From Lachnospiraceae bacterium (GTDB lineage Bacteria; Bacillota; Clostridia; Oscillospirales; Ruminococcaceae), in assembly GCA_023664705.1 (NCBI GenBank), contig JAMPFE010000005.1, forward strand, positions 62,001 through 126,000: a stretch of DNA of 64,000 bases, given 5' to 3'. A program made the translations under genes and the position numbers. This document shows, one piece after another, positions 56,584 to 64,000 of this stretch (position 1 is the first letter of the stretch; the number at the start of each line of letters is the position of its first letter). The notes beneath the pieces were generated by a model. The model was not told the DNA's origin. It did no database searches and saw nothing but the letters and a program-made list of their open reading frames with translations.

Positions 56584-59500
56584 TTAGTTGGTAACGCCGT
56601 CCAACTCGTCCGTCAGCTCCTGTCTCAGCAGCCGCGAAACGCCCTTTTCCTGCATAAACACGCCGTACAGCACCGAGCAGCCCTCGATAGTGCCGCGCCT
56701 GTGCGAGATTATCATAAGCTGCGTGCGGCGGCTGAAGCGGTTCAGATACGCGATGTACTTTTCAACGTTCACCACGTCCAGCGCCGCGTCGACCTCGTCC
56801 AGCATACAGAACGGCGTGGGTCGGTGCATAAGTATCGCGAAGTAAATTGTGATAGCGACCATGGTCTGTTCGCCGCCCGACAGCGAGATAAGGTTCTTGA
56901 TGACCTTCCCCGGGGGCGCGGCGTTTATCTCGATGCCCGAATTAAGCACGTCGTCGGGGTTTGTGAGCTCCAGCTCCGCGTGCGCGCCCGCGCCGAATAT
57001 CTGCACGAAGATCTCCTTGAAGTGCTTGTTGATGTCGGAAAAGCTCTCCAGAAACCGCGTTTTGATGTCGCCCGTAAGCTGCTCGATAAGCTTCTCCAGC
57101 TCGCGCTTCGCGTCCTCAATATCGCGCAGCTGCGCCGACTGAAACTCGTACCGCTCTGAAACAAGCTGATACTCCTCTATGCTCTCCATATTGACGATGC
57201 CCATAGCGGAAATGCGCTTGGAAAGCTCCGCGAGGTCGTTTTCCGCAGCCAGAAGATTTTCGGGCAGCGTCGCCTGTTCGGTCGCCTGCGACACGGTAAG
57301 CTCGTAGCTGTCGAAAAGCAGCGAGACAATCTTGTCGTATTCCTTCTGCAGCGCCACCTGCCGCTCGTCAAGACGCGCCACCTCGCGCGTGAATTTTTCC
57401 TTGTTCCTGTTTGCCTCGGAAATGTCCCCGTGCAGCGCGTTTATCTTCTTGTCGAACTCGTTTATCTCGTTCGTCAGCGCCGTTATCTCCTCGTTTTTCT
57501 CGGAAAGCTCGCCGCTGCTTGCCTCTATCTCGCGCTTTATGCGCTCTATCTTCTCGCGTATCTCGCGGTCGCTCTCGTCCAGCTCGCTCATCGCCTGCCG
57601 ATAGCCGCCGCCGCTTTCGAGCAGCGTTCTGCGGTTGTCCTCGATATTCTTTATCTGCTGCTTTTTCAGATCTATCTCGTGCAGCGCGTCCAGCCGCTCC
57701 TCGTTGAGCTTCAGTATCCTCTCGGAAACGTCTCTTATCCTGTTCTCCGCCTCGGAGCGCTCTCCGCTCTGCGCCTCGTGCTTTTTCTCAAGCTCCTCCG
57801 TCCTTTCGGACAGCGCCGCGATCTCCTTTTCGGCGGCGGCGATAATATCGTTCTGCTGCGCGAGCTGCCTGTCAAAGCCCGCCAAGGTCTGCCGCGCGGT
57901 CTCGCCCTGATTTTCAAGCTGCTCGATAAGGCTCGTCAGTCGAGAAATCTCCGCGCCCGTGCGGATATCCTCCTGCTCGAGCCCGCGAATTTTGTCCGCC
58001 ATGCCCTCGGATTCGATATTGAATTTGGCGACCTCCGCTCTGTAGCGCTCAAACTCCTCGTTCATCGCCTTAGCGCTCTCGCGGAGCTTGGATATCTCCG
58101 AATACAGCGCGTCGAGCTCCTGCTTGCGGGAGATAATGCCGCCCTTGTTTATGCGCGAGCCGCCCGTAAACGAACCGCCCGCGTTGACAAGCTGCCCGTC
58201 CAGCGTCACGATGCGGAACTTATATCCGTACTTTTTGCCTATAACGGTCGCCGTGTCTATATCGTCCACCACGGCGGTCATACCGAGCAGATTTCCGATA
58301 ATATTCGCGTATTCGTCGCCGCACTCCACAAGCTCGCTCGCCATGCCCTCGAAGCCCGCCTCGCTCTGAAGCCGCGGCTCGTTGAGGTACCTCCCCTTCA
58401 TCGAGGTCAGCGGATAAAACGTCGCGCGCCCCGCGTTCGTCTCCTTGAGGAAGCGTATGCAGCGGTTAGCCGTCTCCTCGTTGTCGACGATTATGTTCTG
58501 CATAACGGACTGCAGAACCGTCTCGACAGCGGTGACGTACTTTTCGGGCACGGTGATAACGTCCGCGACAATGCCGTGAATACCCGTCAGCCGTCCCTGC
58601 TCACCCGCGGTGATTATCTCCTTTACGGAGCGGTAGTAGCCCTCCTTGCTCTTTTCGATATCGGAGAGCACCTTGTAGCGCTGCTGTTTCTCGCCGAGCT
58701 TGGAGTTCGCCTGCTCGAGAGCAGTCCGCGCCTCGTTCAGACGCTTTTTCTTCCCCTCGGCAAGCCGCTCCATACCCGCGAGCTTATTCTGCGCGGCAGC
58801 CTTTTCCTCGGCATTGCCTTGGGCGGTTTTCCGCACCCCGGCAAGCTCGCTCCTGTAGCCGCTTACCTTGCTTTCACCCTCGGAGAGGTCTGCAAGGAAG
58901 CCGTTCTTCTGCTCCGTTATCTCCTCGGCAGTGCGCCTCGCCAGCGACGCTGCAAGCTCCTGCTTGGTAGCCTCCGCGCGCGCCGCGGCTATCTCGCTCT
59001 CCAGCGCGGAATACTCCTCGCCCGCCTCGGTATTCCGCTTGGAAATTTCATCCAGCCTGCTCTGCAGCTCTCCCGACTGCCGCTCCAGTTCGTCCGCGTT
59101 TTTCCGCAATTCGGCAATTTCGCCGTTGATTTTCTCAATTTGCTCGTCGAACGCGCGGCTGTTCTGCTCCGCGTTTTTAAGCTGTTCGGTAAGCTCCCCG
59201 CGGCGCTGCTCGTTGTGCTTTAAATCGTTTTCCGCCACGGAAATGCCCGAGCGCTTCTCCGACAGCTCGTCGTTGGCGCTCTGTATGCTCGAACGCACGC
59301 GCTCCAGCCGCGCCTGCGCGGACAATTTATCGTCGCCGAGCTTTTCTATCTGCTCCTCGGCTTTCTCGATATCGCGCTCGTAATGCTCGCATTCGCCGCG
59401 GTTGAGCAATAGATCGTCCCCGAGCTTGGAGAGCTCCTCGCGCTTTTCGTTCAGCCTCGCCACGGAAACGGAAATTTCCAGCTCCTTTTTTTGCGCCAGC

Positions 59501-60153
59501 AGCTCCGAAGCCAAAATCGCCTTCTCCGACTGCCTTTTCAGTATCGGCAGCCGCTCCTCATCGACGCGTATCAGATCGCGCTGTCGGATAATATTATCCT
59601 CCGCCTGCGCGAGCTGCTTTTCCGCGTCCGCTTTCTTATGCAGGAACAGCGAAACTCCCGCCGCCTCCTCGAATATCTCGCGGCGCTGGGTGTCGCGCGC
59701 GTTGATTATCTCGGCAACTCTGCCCTGCCCGATTATCGAATAGCCGTCGCGCCCGAGCCCCGTGCCCATAAGCAGCTCCTGAATATCGCGCAGCCGCGAT
59801 TTTTTGCCGTTTATGAGATACTCGCTCTCGCCCGAGCGGTAGAGCTTCCGCGAGATAACGACCTCGTCCGAATCGACGGAAAGCGCCCTGTCGGCGTTGT
59901 CTATCGTCAGCGCGACCTTCGCGAAGCCCATGGGCTTGCGCTCCACGGTCCCGTGGAAGATAACGTCCTCCATTTTCTCGCCGCGCAGAGTTTTAGCGCC
60001 CTGCTCGCCCATTACCCACCGCAGCGCGTCCGAAATATTGCTCTTTCCGTTGCCGTTTGAGCCGACGACGGCAGTCGTCTTGGTATCGAACGTCAGCACG
60101 GTCTTGTCGGCAAACGACTTGAAGCCTTGTATTTCAAGAGATTTAAATAACAT
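56584..60153 (-). CDS. smc: Chromosome segregation protein SMC
   Basis: The 1,189-residue protein has an N-terminal ATPase half with Walker A GSNGNGKSN (residues 32-40), long coiled coils (about 170-500 and 660-1010), the hinge near 510-640 (GIHGIVADVITVPEKYVTAV, GGSFTGGSRINKGG) and a C-terminal half with signature LSGGEQTMVAI and Walker B CMLDEVDAALD. It is the core of bacterial condensin with ScpAB. It starts 13 nt after the radical SAM gene. Confidence 0.98.
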   Translation of the reverse strand: MLFKSLEIQGFKSFADKTVLTFDTKTTAVVGSNGNGKSNISDALRWVMGEQGAKTLRGEKMEDVIFHGTVERKPMGFAKVALTIDNADRALSVDSDEVVISRKLYRSGESEYLINGKKSRLRDIQELLMGTGLGRDGYSIIGQGRVAEIINARDTQRREIFEEAAGVSLFLHKKADAEKQLAQAEDNIIRQRDLIRVDEERLPILKRQSEKAILASELLAQKKELEISVSVARLNEKREELSKLGDDLLLNRGECEHYERDIEKAEEQIEKLGDDKLSAQARLERVRSSIQSANDELSEKRSGISVAENDLKHNEQRRGELTEQLKNAEQNSRAFDEQIEKINGEIAELRKNADELERQSGELQSRLDEISKRNTEAGEEYSALESEIAAARAEATKQELAASLARRTAEEITEQKNGFLADLSEGESKVSGYRSELAGVRKTAQGNAEEKAAAQNKLAGMERLAEGKKKRLNEARTALEQANSKLGEKQQRYKVLSDIEKSKEGYYRSVKEIITAGEQGRLTGIHGIVADVITVPEKYVTAVETVLQSVMQNIIVDNEETANRCIRFLKETNAGRATFYPLTSMKGRYLNEPRLQSEAGFEGMASELVECGDEYANIIGNLLGMTAVVDDIDTATVIGKKYGYKFRIVTLDGQLVNAGGSFTGGSRINKGGIISRKQELDALYSEISKLRESAKAMNEEFERYRAEVAKFNIESEGMADKIRGLEQEDIRTGAEISRLTSLIEQLENQGETARQTLAGFDRQLAQQNDIIAAAEKEIAALSERTEELEKKHEAQSGERSEAENRIRDVSERILKLNEERLDALHEIDLKKQQIKNIEDNRRTLLESGGGYRQAMSELDESDREIREKIERIKREIEASSGELSEKNEEITALTNEINEFDKKINALHGDISEANRNKEKFTREVARLDERQVALQKEYDKIVSLLFDSYELTVSQATEQATLPENLLAAENDLAELSKRISAMGIVNMESIEEYQLVSERYEFQSAQLRDIEDAKRELEKLIEQLTGDIKTRFLESFSDINKHFKEIFVQIFGAGAHAELELTNPDDVLNSGIEINAAPPGKVIKNLISLSGGEQTMVAITIYFAILMHRPTPFCMLDEVDAALDVVNVEKYIAYLNRFSRRTQLMIISHRRGTIEGCSVLYGVFMQEKGVSRLLRQELTDELDGVTN

Positions 60154-60166
60154 CCGTAACCAGCCT

Positions 60167-61153
60167 TTATTTTATAAGTAAATATTCCCCATCGAGGGGC
60201 AATATATCGATTTCATATCCGAGCTCCGCGAGAGCCTTAACGTTGCATTTCCTCTGCCCCGCCGCCTTCGAGATATTCCTCGAATCCGTGTAAACGTGAT
60301 AATACCCCTTTGGAAGCCTCTCCAGCCGCTCTCTCATATCGTTCAGGAATATCCTGCTCTCGACTATCTCCCGCAGCGCGGGGTGATAAACTCCGCCCAG
60401 CATTTCGCGCTCCACGTCGGGGCTTGCGTGCAGCCCGAGACGTATCACCCTTATGCCGTTCGCCGAGAACCTTTTCAGCAGCTCCGCGCACAGCTCCACC
60501 GTCTCCTCAAACGAAAACGAACGGTATTCCCCGCGCTCGAAAAGCTCCCCGAGCCGCGTGTTTTTCAGTATCACGGTCGGATATATCCGCACGGTTTTCG
60601 GCGCTAAAGCGATAAACTCCTCTGCCGTCTCAATGCACCGCTCGGGAGCGTCCTTGTACAGCCCCGTCATCATCTGCAAACCGAGCTCAATGCCGCTCCG
60701 CTTTATCAGCCCCGCGGCGCGGCGCACGTCCTCCGCGGTATGCCCCCTGTCGTTCGCGGAGAGCACCTCCTCACTCATGGACTGCGCCCCGAGCTCCACG
60801 GCGGTCACGCCGTATTTTTTGAGAATATCAACGGTCTCTTCGTCAACGCAGTCGGGTCTCGTCGAGCAGCGTATCCCCGTATAGCAAGAAAACCGCTCAA
60901 CGGCAGCCCTCGCGGTCCCGAGGAGCTCCAACATATAATCCCGCGGTATCGCGGTAAAGCTCCCGCCGAAAAACGCTATCTCTGCGGTCATTCCGCGCCG
61001 CTCCAGATTTGCCGCCTGCTCCCCGAGAAGCGCGGCGACCCGTTCCGCAGTCGGCGCGGCACGCTCTCCCGTAATGCTCCTCTGGTCGCAGAAGCTGCAC
61101 ATATGCGGACAGCCGATGTGCGGAATAAAAATCGACAGGTTAGTCCGTTTCAT
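60167..61153 (-). CDS. Elp3-like radical SAM protein
   Basis: The 328-residue protein has the CPHMCSFCDQR cluster motif (C-x3-C-x2-C), FFGGSFTAIP, TRPDCVDEE, AVELGAQSMSEEVL and QMMTGLYKD. This matches the Elp3 radical-SAM core found beside rnc and smc in many Firmicutes. It lacks an acetyltransferase domain. The reaction is not known. It begins 14 nt inside the end of rnc. Confidence 0.9.
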   Translation of the reverse strand: MKRTNLSIFIPHIGCPHMCSFCDQRSITGERAAPTAERVAALLGEQAANLERRGMTAEIAFFGGSFTAIPRDYMLELLGTARAAVERFSCYTGIRCSTRPDCVDEETVDILKKYGVTAVELGAQSMSEEVLSANDRGHTAEDVRRAAGLIKRSGIELGLQMMTGLYKDAPERCIETAEEFIALAPKTVRIYPTVILKNTRLGELFERGEYRSFSFEETVELCAELLKRFSANGIRVIRLGLHASPDVEREMLGGVYHPALREIVESRIFLNDMRERLERLPKGYYHVYTDSRNISKAAGQRKCNVKALAELGYEIDILPLDGEYLLIK

Positions 61154-61829
61154 AGCCCATAAGCTTCACAGCCTCTTTCGCGGCAGCCTGCTCGGCTTCC
61201 TTTTTGGACTGCCCGCTGCCGCTGCCGATGACCTGCCCGTTCAGCAGCACGTCCGCGAAAAACGTCTTGTGATTTGACTTCTCCTCGTTCTCCGTGACCT
61301 CGTAGGAGATATGCTCCTCGGGGTTCTGCTGGATTATCTCCTGCAAAATGGTCTTGTAGTCGCCGAGCTTCACCTTGCCCGACTTCAGCGCCTCGATGCT
61401 CGGCACGAACGACATAATCATCCGCGCCGCCTCGTCCATACCGCCGTCAAGGTAGACCGCCGCGATAAGCGCCTCGAACGCGTCCGCGAGTATCGAGCGC
61501 CTGTCGCGCCCGCCCGTCATCTCCTCGCCCTTTCCGAGCAGTATGTATTTCCCGAGGTCGATCCTCTTGGCAAAATTATACAGCGAATTTTCGCAGACTA
61601 TCGACGCGCGGAGCTTCGTCAGCCCCCCCTCGGGCACGGTCGTCATATTCGTAAACAGGTACTGCGAAACGGTTATCTGCAGCACGCTGTCCCCGAGGAA
61701 CTCCAGTCTCTCGTTGCTGCCGTTGTTCTTGCCGCCCGAATAGCTCGAGTGCGTCATGGCACGTTTCAGATAGGCGCCGTCCTTGAACCTGTACCCTATC
61801 TTCTCCTCGAGCTCGGTCAAATCAGCCAT
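61140..61829 (-). CDS. rnc: Ribonuclease III
   Basis: The 229-residue enzyme has the signature NERLEFLGDSVLQI, the acidic ILADAFEALIAAVYLDGG and a C-terminal dsRNA-binding domain (DYKTILQEIIQQ, GSGQSKKEAEQAAAKEAV). It processes rRNA and mRNA duplexes. I choose ATG 61829, 9 nt after GGAGGGGG; a TTG at 61838 is in frame. It overlaps plsX by 8 nt. Confidence 0.97.
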   Translation of the reverse strand: MADLTELEEKIGYRFKDGAYLKRAMTHSSYSGGKNNGSNERLEFLGDSVLQITVSQYLFTNMTTVPEGGLTKLRASIVCENSLYNFAKRIDLGKYILLGKGEEMTGGRDRRSILADAFEALIAAVYLDGGMDEAARMIMSFVPSIEALKSGKVKLGDYKTILQEIIQQNPEEHISYEVTENEEKSNHKTFFADVLLNGQVIGSGSGQSKKEAEQAAAKEAVKLMGYETD

Positions 61830-62835
61830 TTTCCGCAACCCCCTCCAGCGCCGAGACCGCCCTTGTCATCTCCTCTATCGCGTTGTTCTCGACGAACATC
61901 TTCGCCTGCCTGAACGCCCCGAAGAACGCCTTCGCGTCGCTGCTGCCGTGCGCCTTGAAAACGGGCTTCGCCGTACCGAGCAGCGGCGAGCCGCCTATCT
62001 CCTTGTAGTCCATCTGCTTCGTGAACTCGGTGAGCCTCGATTTCACGCACAGCGCCCCGAGCTTCGTGATGACGTTCGCAAAGAACATCGACTTCAGCGC
62101 GTCCTTCATCAGCACGCCCATGCCCTCGCAGGCTTTCAGAAACACGTTCCCCGTAAAGCCGTCCGTTATCAGCACATCCACGGCCCCCAGCGGCACCTCC
62201 CGCGCCTCCACATACCCTACGAAGTTGACAGGCGTTTTCTCGAGCAGCGCCTTTGTCTCGTGCTCCAGCTCGCGTCCCTTTTCGTCCTCGGTGCCGTTGT
62301 TCAGCAGCCCCACGCGCGGATTATCGACGCCCATGGTGGTTTTCATAAAGCAGCTGCCCATTATCGCGAACACGCGCAGCATCTCGGGCGTGCAGTTGAT
62401 GTTCGCGCCGCCGTCCAGCACGCAGAAGCGCCGTCCGCCCGAACACGGCATAAGCGGCACGAGCGCGGCTTTCTTAACGCCCTCGATGCGCTTTGCGTAG
62501 GTGCGTCCGCCGACGACGATAGCCGCCGTGCTGCCCGCCGAAATAAAAGCGTCCGCCTTGCCGTCCGCGAGCATCTTAAACGCCACGCCCATAGACGTGC
62601 CGCTCTTCTGCTTTGCCACGGACATAGGGTTGTCCTCTGTGGTGATAACGCCCTCCGCGGGCACCAGCTCAATTCCCTTTTCGGGAATTTTCAGCGCCGC
62701 CATGCGGCTTTTGAGCACGTCGACCTCGCCCGTCACGGCAGCGTCTATCCCGAGCCCCTTGACCGCGAGCGCCGCGCCCTTTAAAATTTCGTCGGGAGCG
62801 TTGTCGCCGCCGAAACCGTCAATTACAATCTTCAT
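61822..62835 (-). CDS. plsX: Phosphate acyltransferase PlsX
   Basis: The 337-residue enzyme converts acyl-ACP to acyl phosphate for phospholipid synthesis. Landmarks are KIVIDGFGGDNAPDEILKGA, GTSMGVAFKMLADGKADAFI, CVLDGGANINCTPEMLRVF and FVGYVEARE. No fapR, fabD or acpP gene is adjacent; rnc follows. Confidence 0.97.
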   Translation of the reverse strand: MKIVIDGFGGDNAPDEILKGAALAVKGLGIDAAVTGEVDVLKSRMAALKIPEKGIELVPAEGVITTEDNPMSVAKQKSGTSMGVAFKMLADGKADAFISAGSTAAIVVGGRTYAKRIEGVKKAALVPLMPCSGGRRFCVLDGGANINCTPEMLRVFAIMGSCFMKTTMGVDNPRVGLLNNGTEDEKGRELEHETKALLEKTPVNFVGYVEAREVPLGAVDVLITDGFTGNVFLKACEGMGVLMKDALKSMFFANVITKLGALCVKSRLTEFTKQMDYKEIGGSPLLGTAKPVFKAHGSSDAKAFFGAFRQAKMFVENNAIEEMTRAVSALEGVAENG

Positions 62836-62944
62836 AAAATCTCCTTATTTAAAAGAATTTCAAAATCTTGTCCGGTCTGCTCACTGCACTCCGCTTCGCT
62901 GCGGTCGACGCTTTTTGAAATTCATTCGACGACATAATGTTGCA

Positions 62945-64000
62945 CTAATTTAAAGCTGCCAACACGTTATCCAAATCATTCAGCGCCCTCTCGGCAAGCG
63001 CCGCGTGCTTTCTCTGCTTGCCGTCCCTGCCGCGGAATTCCTCGTCGAGCGGCGGCAGAATGCCCATATTGCTGCCCATAGGCTGAAAATTGTGCGTCCA
63101 GGCGTTCGCGATATACCAAGCCAGCGCGCCCGTCATCGTCGTCCTCGGCAGCGTCAGCGGCTGCTTCCCGTCAAGGATATCCGCGAGCGCTCTGCCCGCC
63201 GCAATGCCGCTGGCGGCGCTCTCGACGTAGCCCTCCACGCCCGTTATCTGCCCGCCGAAGAACACGTTCTCCGAGCCGCGCAGCATAAAATGCTCGTCCA
63301 GCAGCCGCGGACTGCACAAAAACGTGTTGCGGTGCATAACGCCGTACCGCGCGAACTCCGCGTTTTGCAGCCCCGGTATAAGCGAGAACACGCGCTTCTG
63401 CTCGCCGAACTTGAGGTTGGTCTGAAACCCCACGATGTTATAAAGCGTGCCCTCGGCGTTCTCCTTACGGAGCTGCACAGCCGCGAAAGGGCGCTTTCCC
63501 GTGCGCGGGTCTGTGAGCCCCACGGGCTTCATGCAGCCGTACCGAACGCTGTCAAAGCCGCGCTTCGCGAGCACCTCCACGGGCATACACCCCTCGTACA
63601 CCTTCAAGCCCTTCGCCTCCGACGGCACGTCAAACTCGCGCAGCGGCGCGCTCTCGGCGTTTATCAGCGCGTTGTAGAAAACCTCGTACTCCTCGCGGCT
63701 CATCGGGCAGTTTACGTAGTCCGCGCCGCCGTGGTCGTACCGCGACTGCTCGAACGCTATCGAAAAATCAACGCTCTCGGCAGTCACAATGGGCGCCGCC
63801 GCGTCGTAAAAGCTCAGATAATCCCCGCAGCGCTCCCGAATTTTATCGGCAAGCGCGTCGCTCGTAAGCGGTCCCGTACAAATTATCGCGTTCCTCTCGG
63901 GGAACTCGGTCAGCTCCTCGTATTTTACGGCAATATTCGGGTGCGACTTGACGATACGCGTCACCTCGTCCGAAAACGCCGTCCTGTCCACCGCGAGAGC
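62945..64000 (-). CDS. trmFO: TrmFO, tRNA uridine(54) C5-methyltransferase (partial)
   Basis: The visible 350 residues are the C-terminal part of TrmFO, the folate- and FAD-dependent enzyme that makes 5-methyluridine-54 in tRNA of Firmicutes. They show GALAVDR-like AVDRTAFS, IICTGPLTSDALADKI, FEQSRYDHGG, DYVNCPMSREEY, GCMPVEVLAKRG and FFGGQITGVEGYVESAASGI. The FAD-binding N-terminus is outside the window. The 108-nt gap to plsX holds only a short hairpin (near 62897-62910). Confidence 0.96.
   Translation of the reverse strand, partial: ALAVDRTAFSDEVTRIVKSHPNIAVKYEELTEFPERNAIICTGPLTSDALADKIRERCGDYLSFYDAAAPIVTAESVDFSIAFEQSRYDHGGADYVNCPMSREEYEVFYNALINAESAPLREFDVPSEAKGLKVYEGCMPVEVLAKRGFDSVRYGCMKPVGLTDPRTGKRPFAAVQLRKENAEGTLYNIVGFQTNLKFGEQKRVFSLIPGLQNAEFARYGVMHRNTFLCSPRLLDEHFMLRGSENVFFGGQITGVEGYVESAASGIAAGRALADILDGKQPLTLPRTTMTGALAWYIANAWTHNFQPMGSNMGILPPLDEEFRGRDGKQRKHAALAERALNDLDNVLAALN

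Noticed and set aside
57430..59223. Long plus-strand open frame (597 codons)
   Set aside because: Antisense to smc; composition is that of a shadow frame and no family motif is seen.

Overview
This window looks like chromosomal core DNA from a moderately GC-rich, spore-forming Clostridia, probably an Oscillospirales or Ruminococcaceae-like gut bacterium. That placement is my inference from gene content: SpoIIID, a YmxH-type PRC-barrel protein, AddAB rather than RecBCD, YqeG/YqeK/RsfS, a CD1247-type protein next to efp, strong sigma-A promoters with 17-bp spacers, and GC-rich coding DNA set against AT-rich promoters. Nearly all genes lie on the minus strand in tight operons with many 4-nt ATGA overlaps. 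Only three genes are on the plus strand: an EAL-domain protein, a zinc-ribbon/beta-propeller membrane protein, and spoIIID. I saw no rRNA, tRNA, CRISPR array, transposase or prophage.

Layout, left to right. 1-3.1 kb: partial DUF554 gene, rlmD-type methyltransferase, a 39-residue membrane miniprotein and prfB without a frameshift site. 3.1-9.6 kb: small membrane protein, PfkB-family sugar phosphate kinase, LysR regulator, YfhO, YjbQ, DUF4097 and a small membrane protein, with a promoter near 9.64 kb. 9.7-12.4 kb: the plus-strand EAL protein facing a MarR regulator, then a 360-nt AT-rich gap. 12.4-25.5 kb: one long operon starting at a consensus promoter (25,427-25,455): hisS, a truncated PfkB-like protein, a Cof-type HAD phosphatase, a predicted PD-(D/E)xK-like protein, addB, addA, a membrane-anchored propeller and an aldose epimerase. 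25.6-28.0 kb: the plus-strand zinc-ribbon/propeller gene and a 540-nt gene-free stretch with terminators, a MITE-like element and a helically phased GCA array.

28.0-36.5 kb: ABC-2 exporter with a duplicated permease tail and an XRE-AbrB regulator, cysteine-cluster protein, four-helix membrane protein, FMN riboswitch with ribU and DUF5662, yicC, and an acetyltransferase/acyltransferase/PLP-enzyme operon. 36.6-39.2 kb: spoIIID with a candidate sigma-E promoter, tsf, rpsB, ymxH. 39.2-47.2 kb: acetyltransferases, HAD, exonuclease, S41-like protein, ABC-F, metY and hisC. 47.2-52.0 kb: CD1247-type protein, efp, a metal-ligand-depleted M24 homologue, aroQ, TIM-barrel, yqeG and rpsU. 52.1-54.6 kb: rdgB-yhbY-nadD-yqeK-rsfS. 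54.6-55.5 kb: two immunity-like small genes around a duplicated ftsY 3' end. 55.5-64.0 kb: ftsY, smc, radical SAM, rnc, plsX and partial trmFO.

The points most worth a second look are: the AddB-linked nuclease-like protein; the duplicated ftsY end with DUF7336/SMI1 genes; the composite intergenic region at 27.5-28.0 kb; several homologues that have lost catalytic residues (PfkB-like, M24, S41, second ABC-F domain); and a dispersed repeat that supplies the end of spoIIID.
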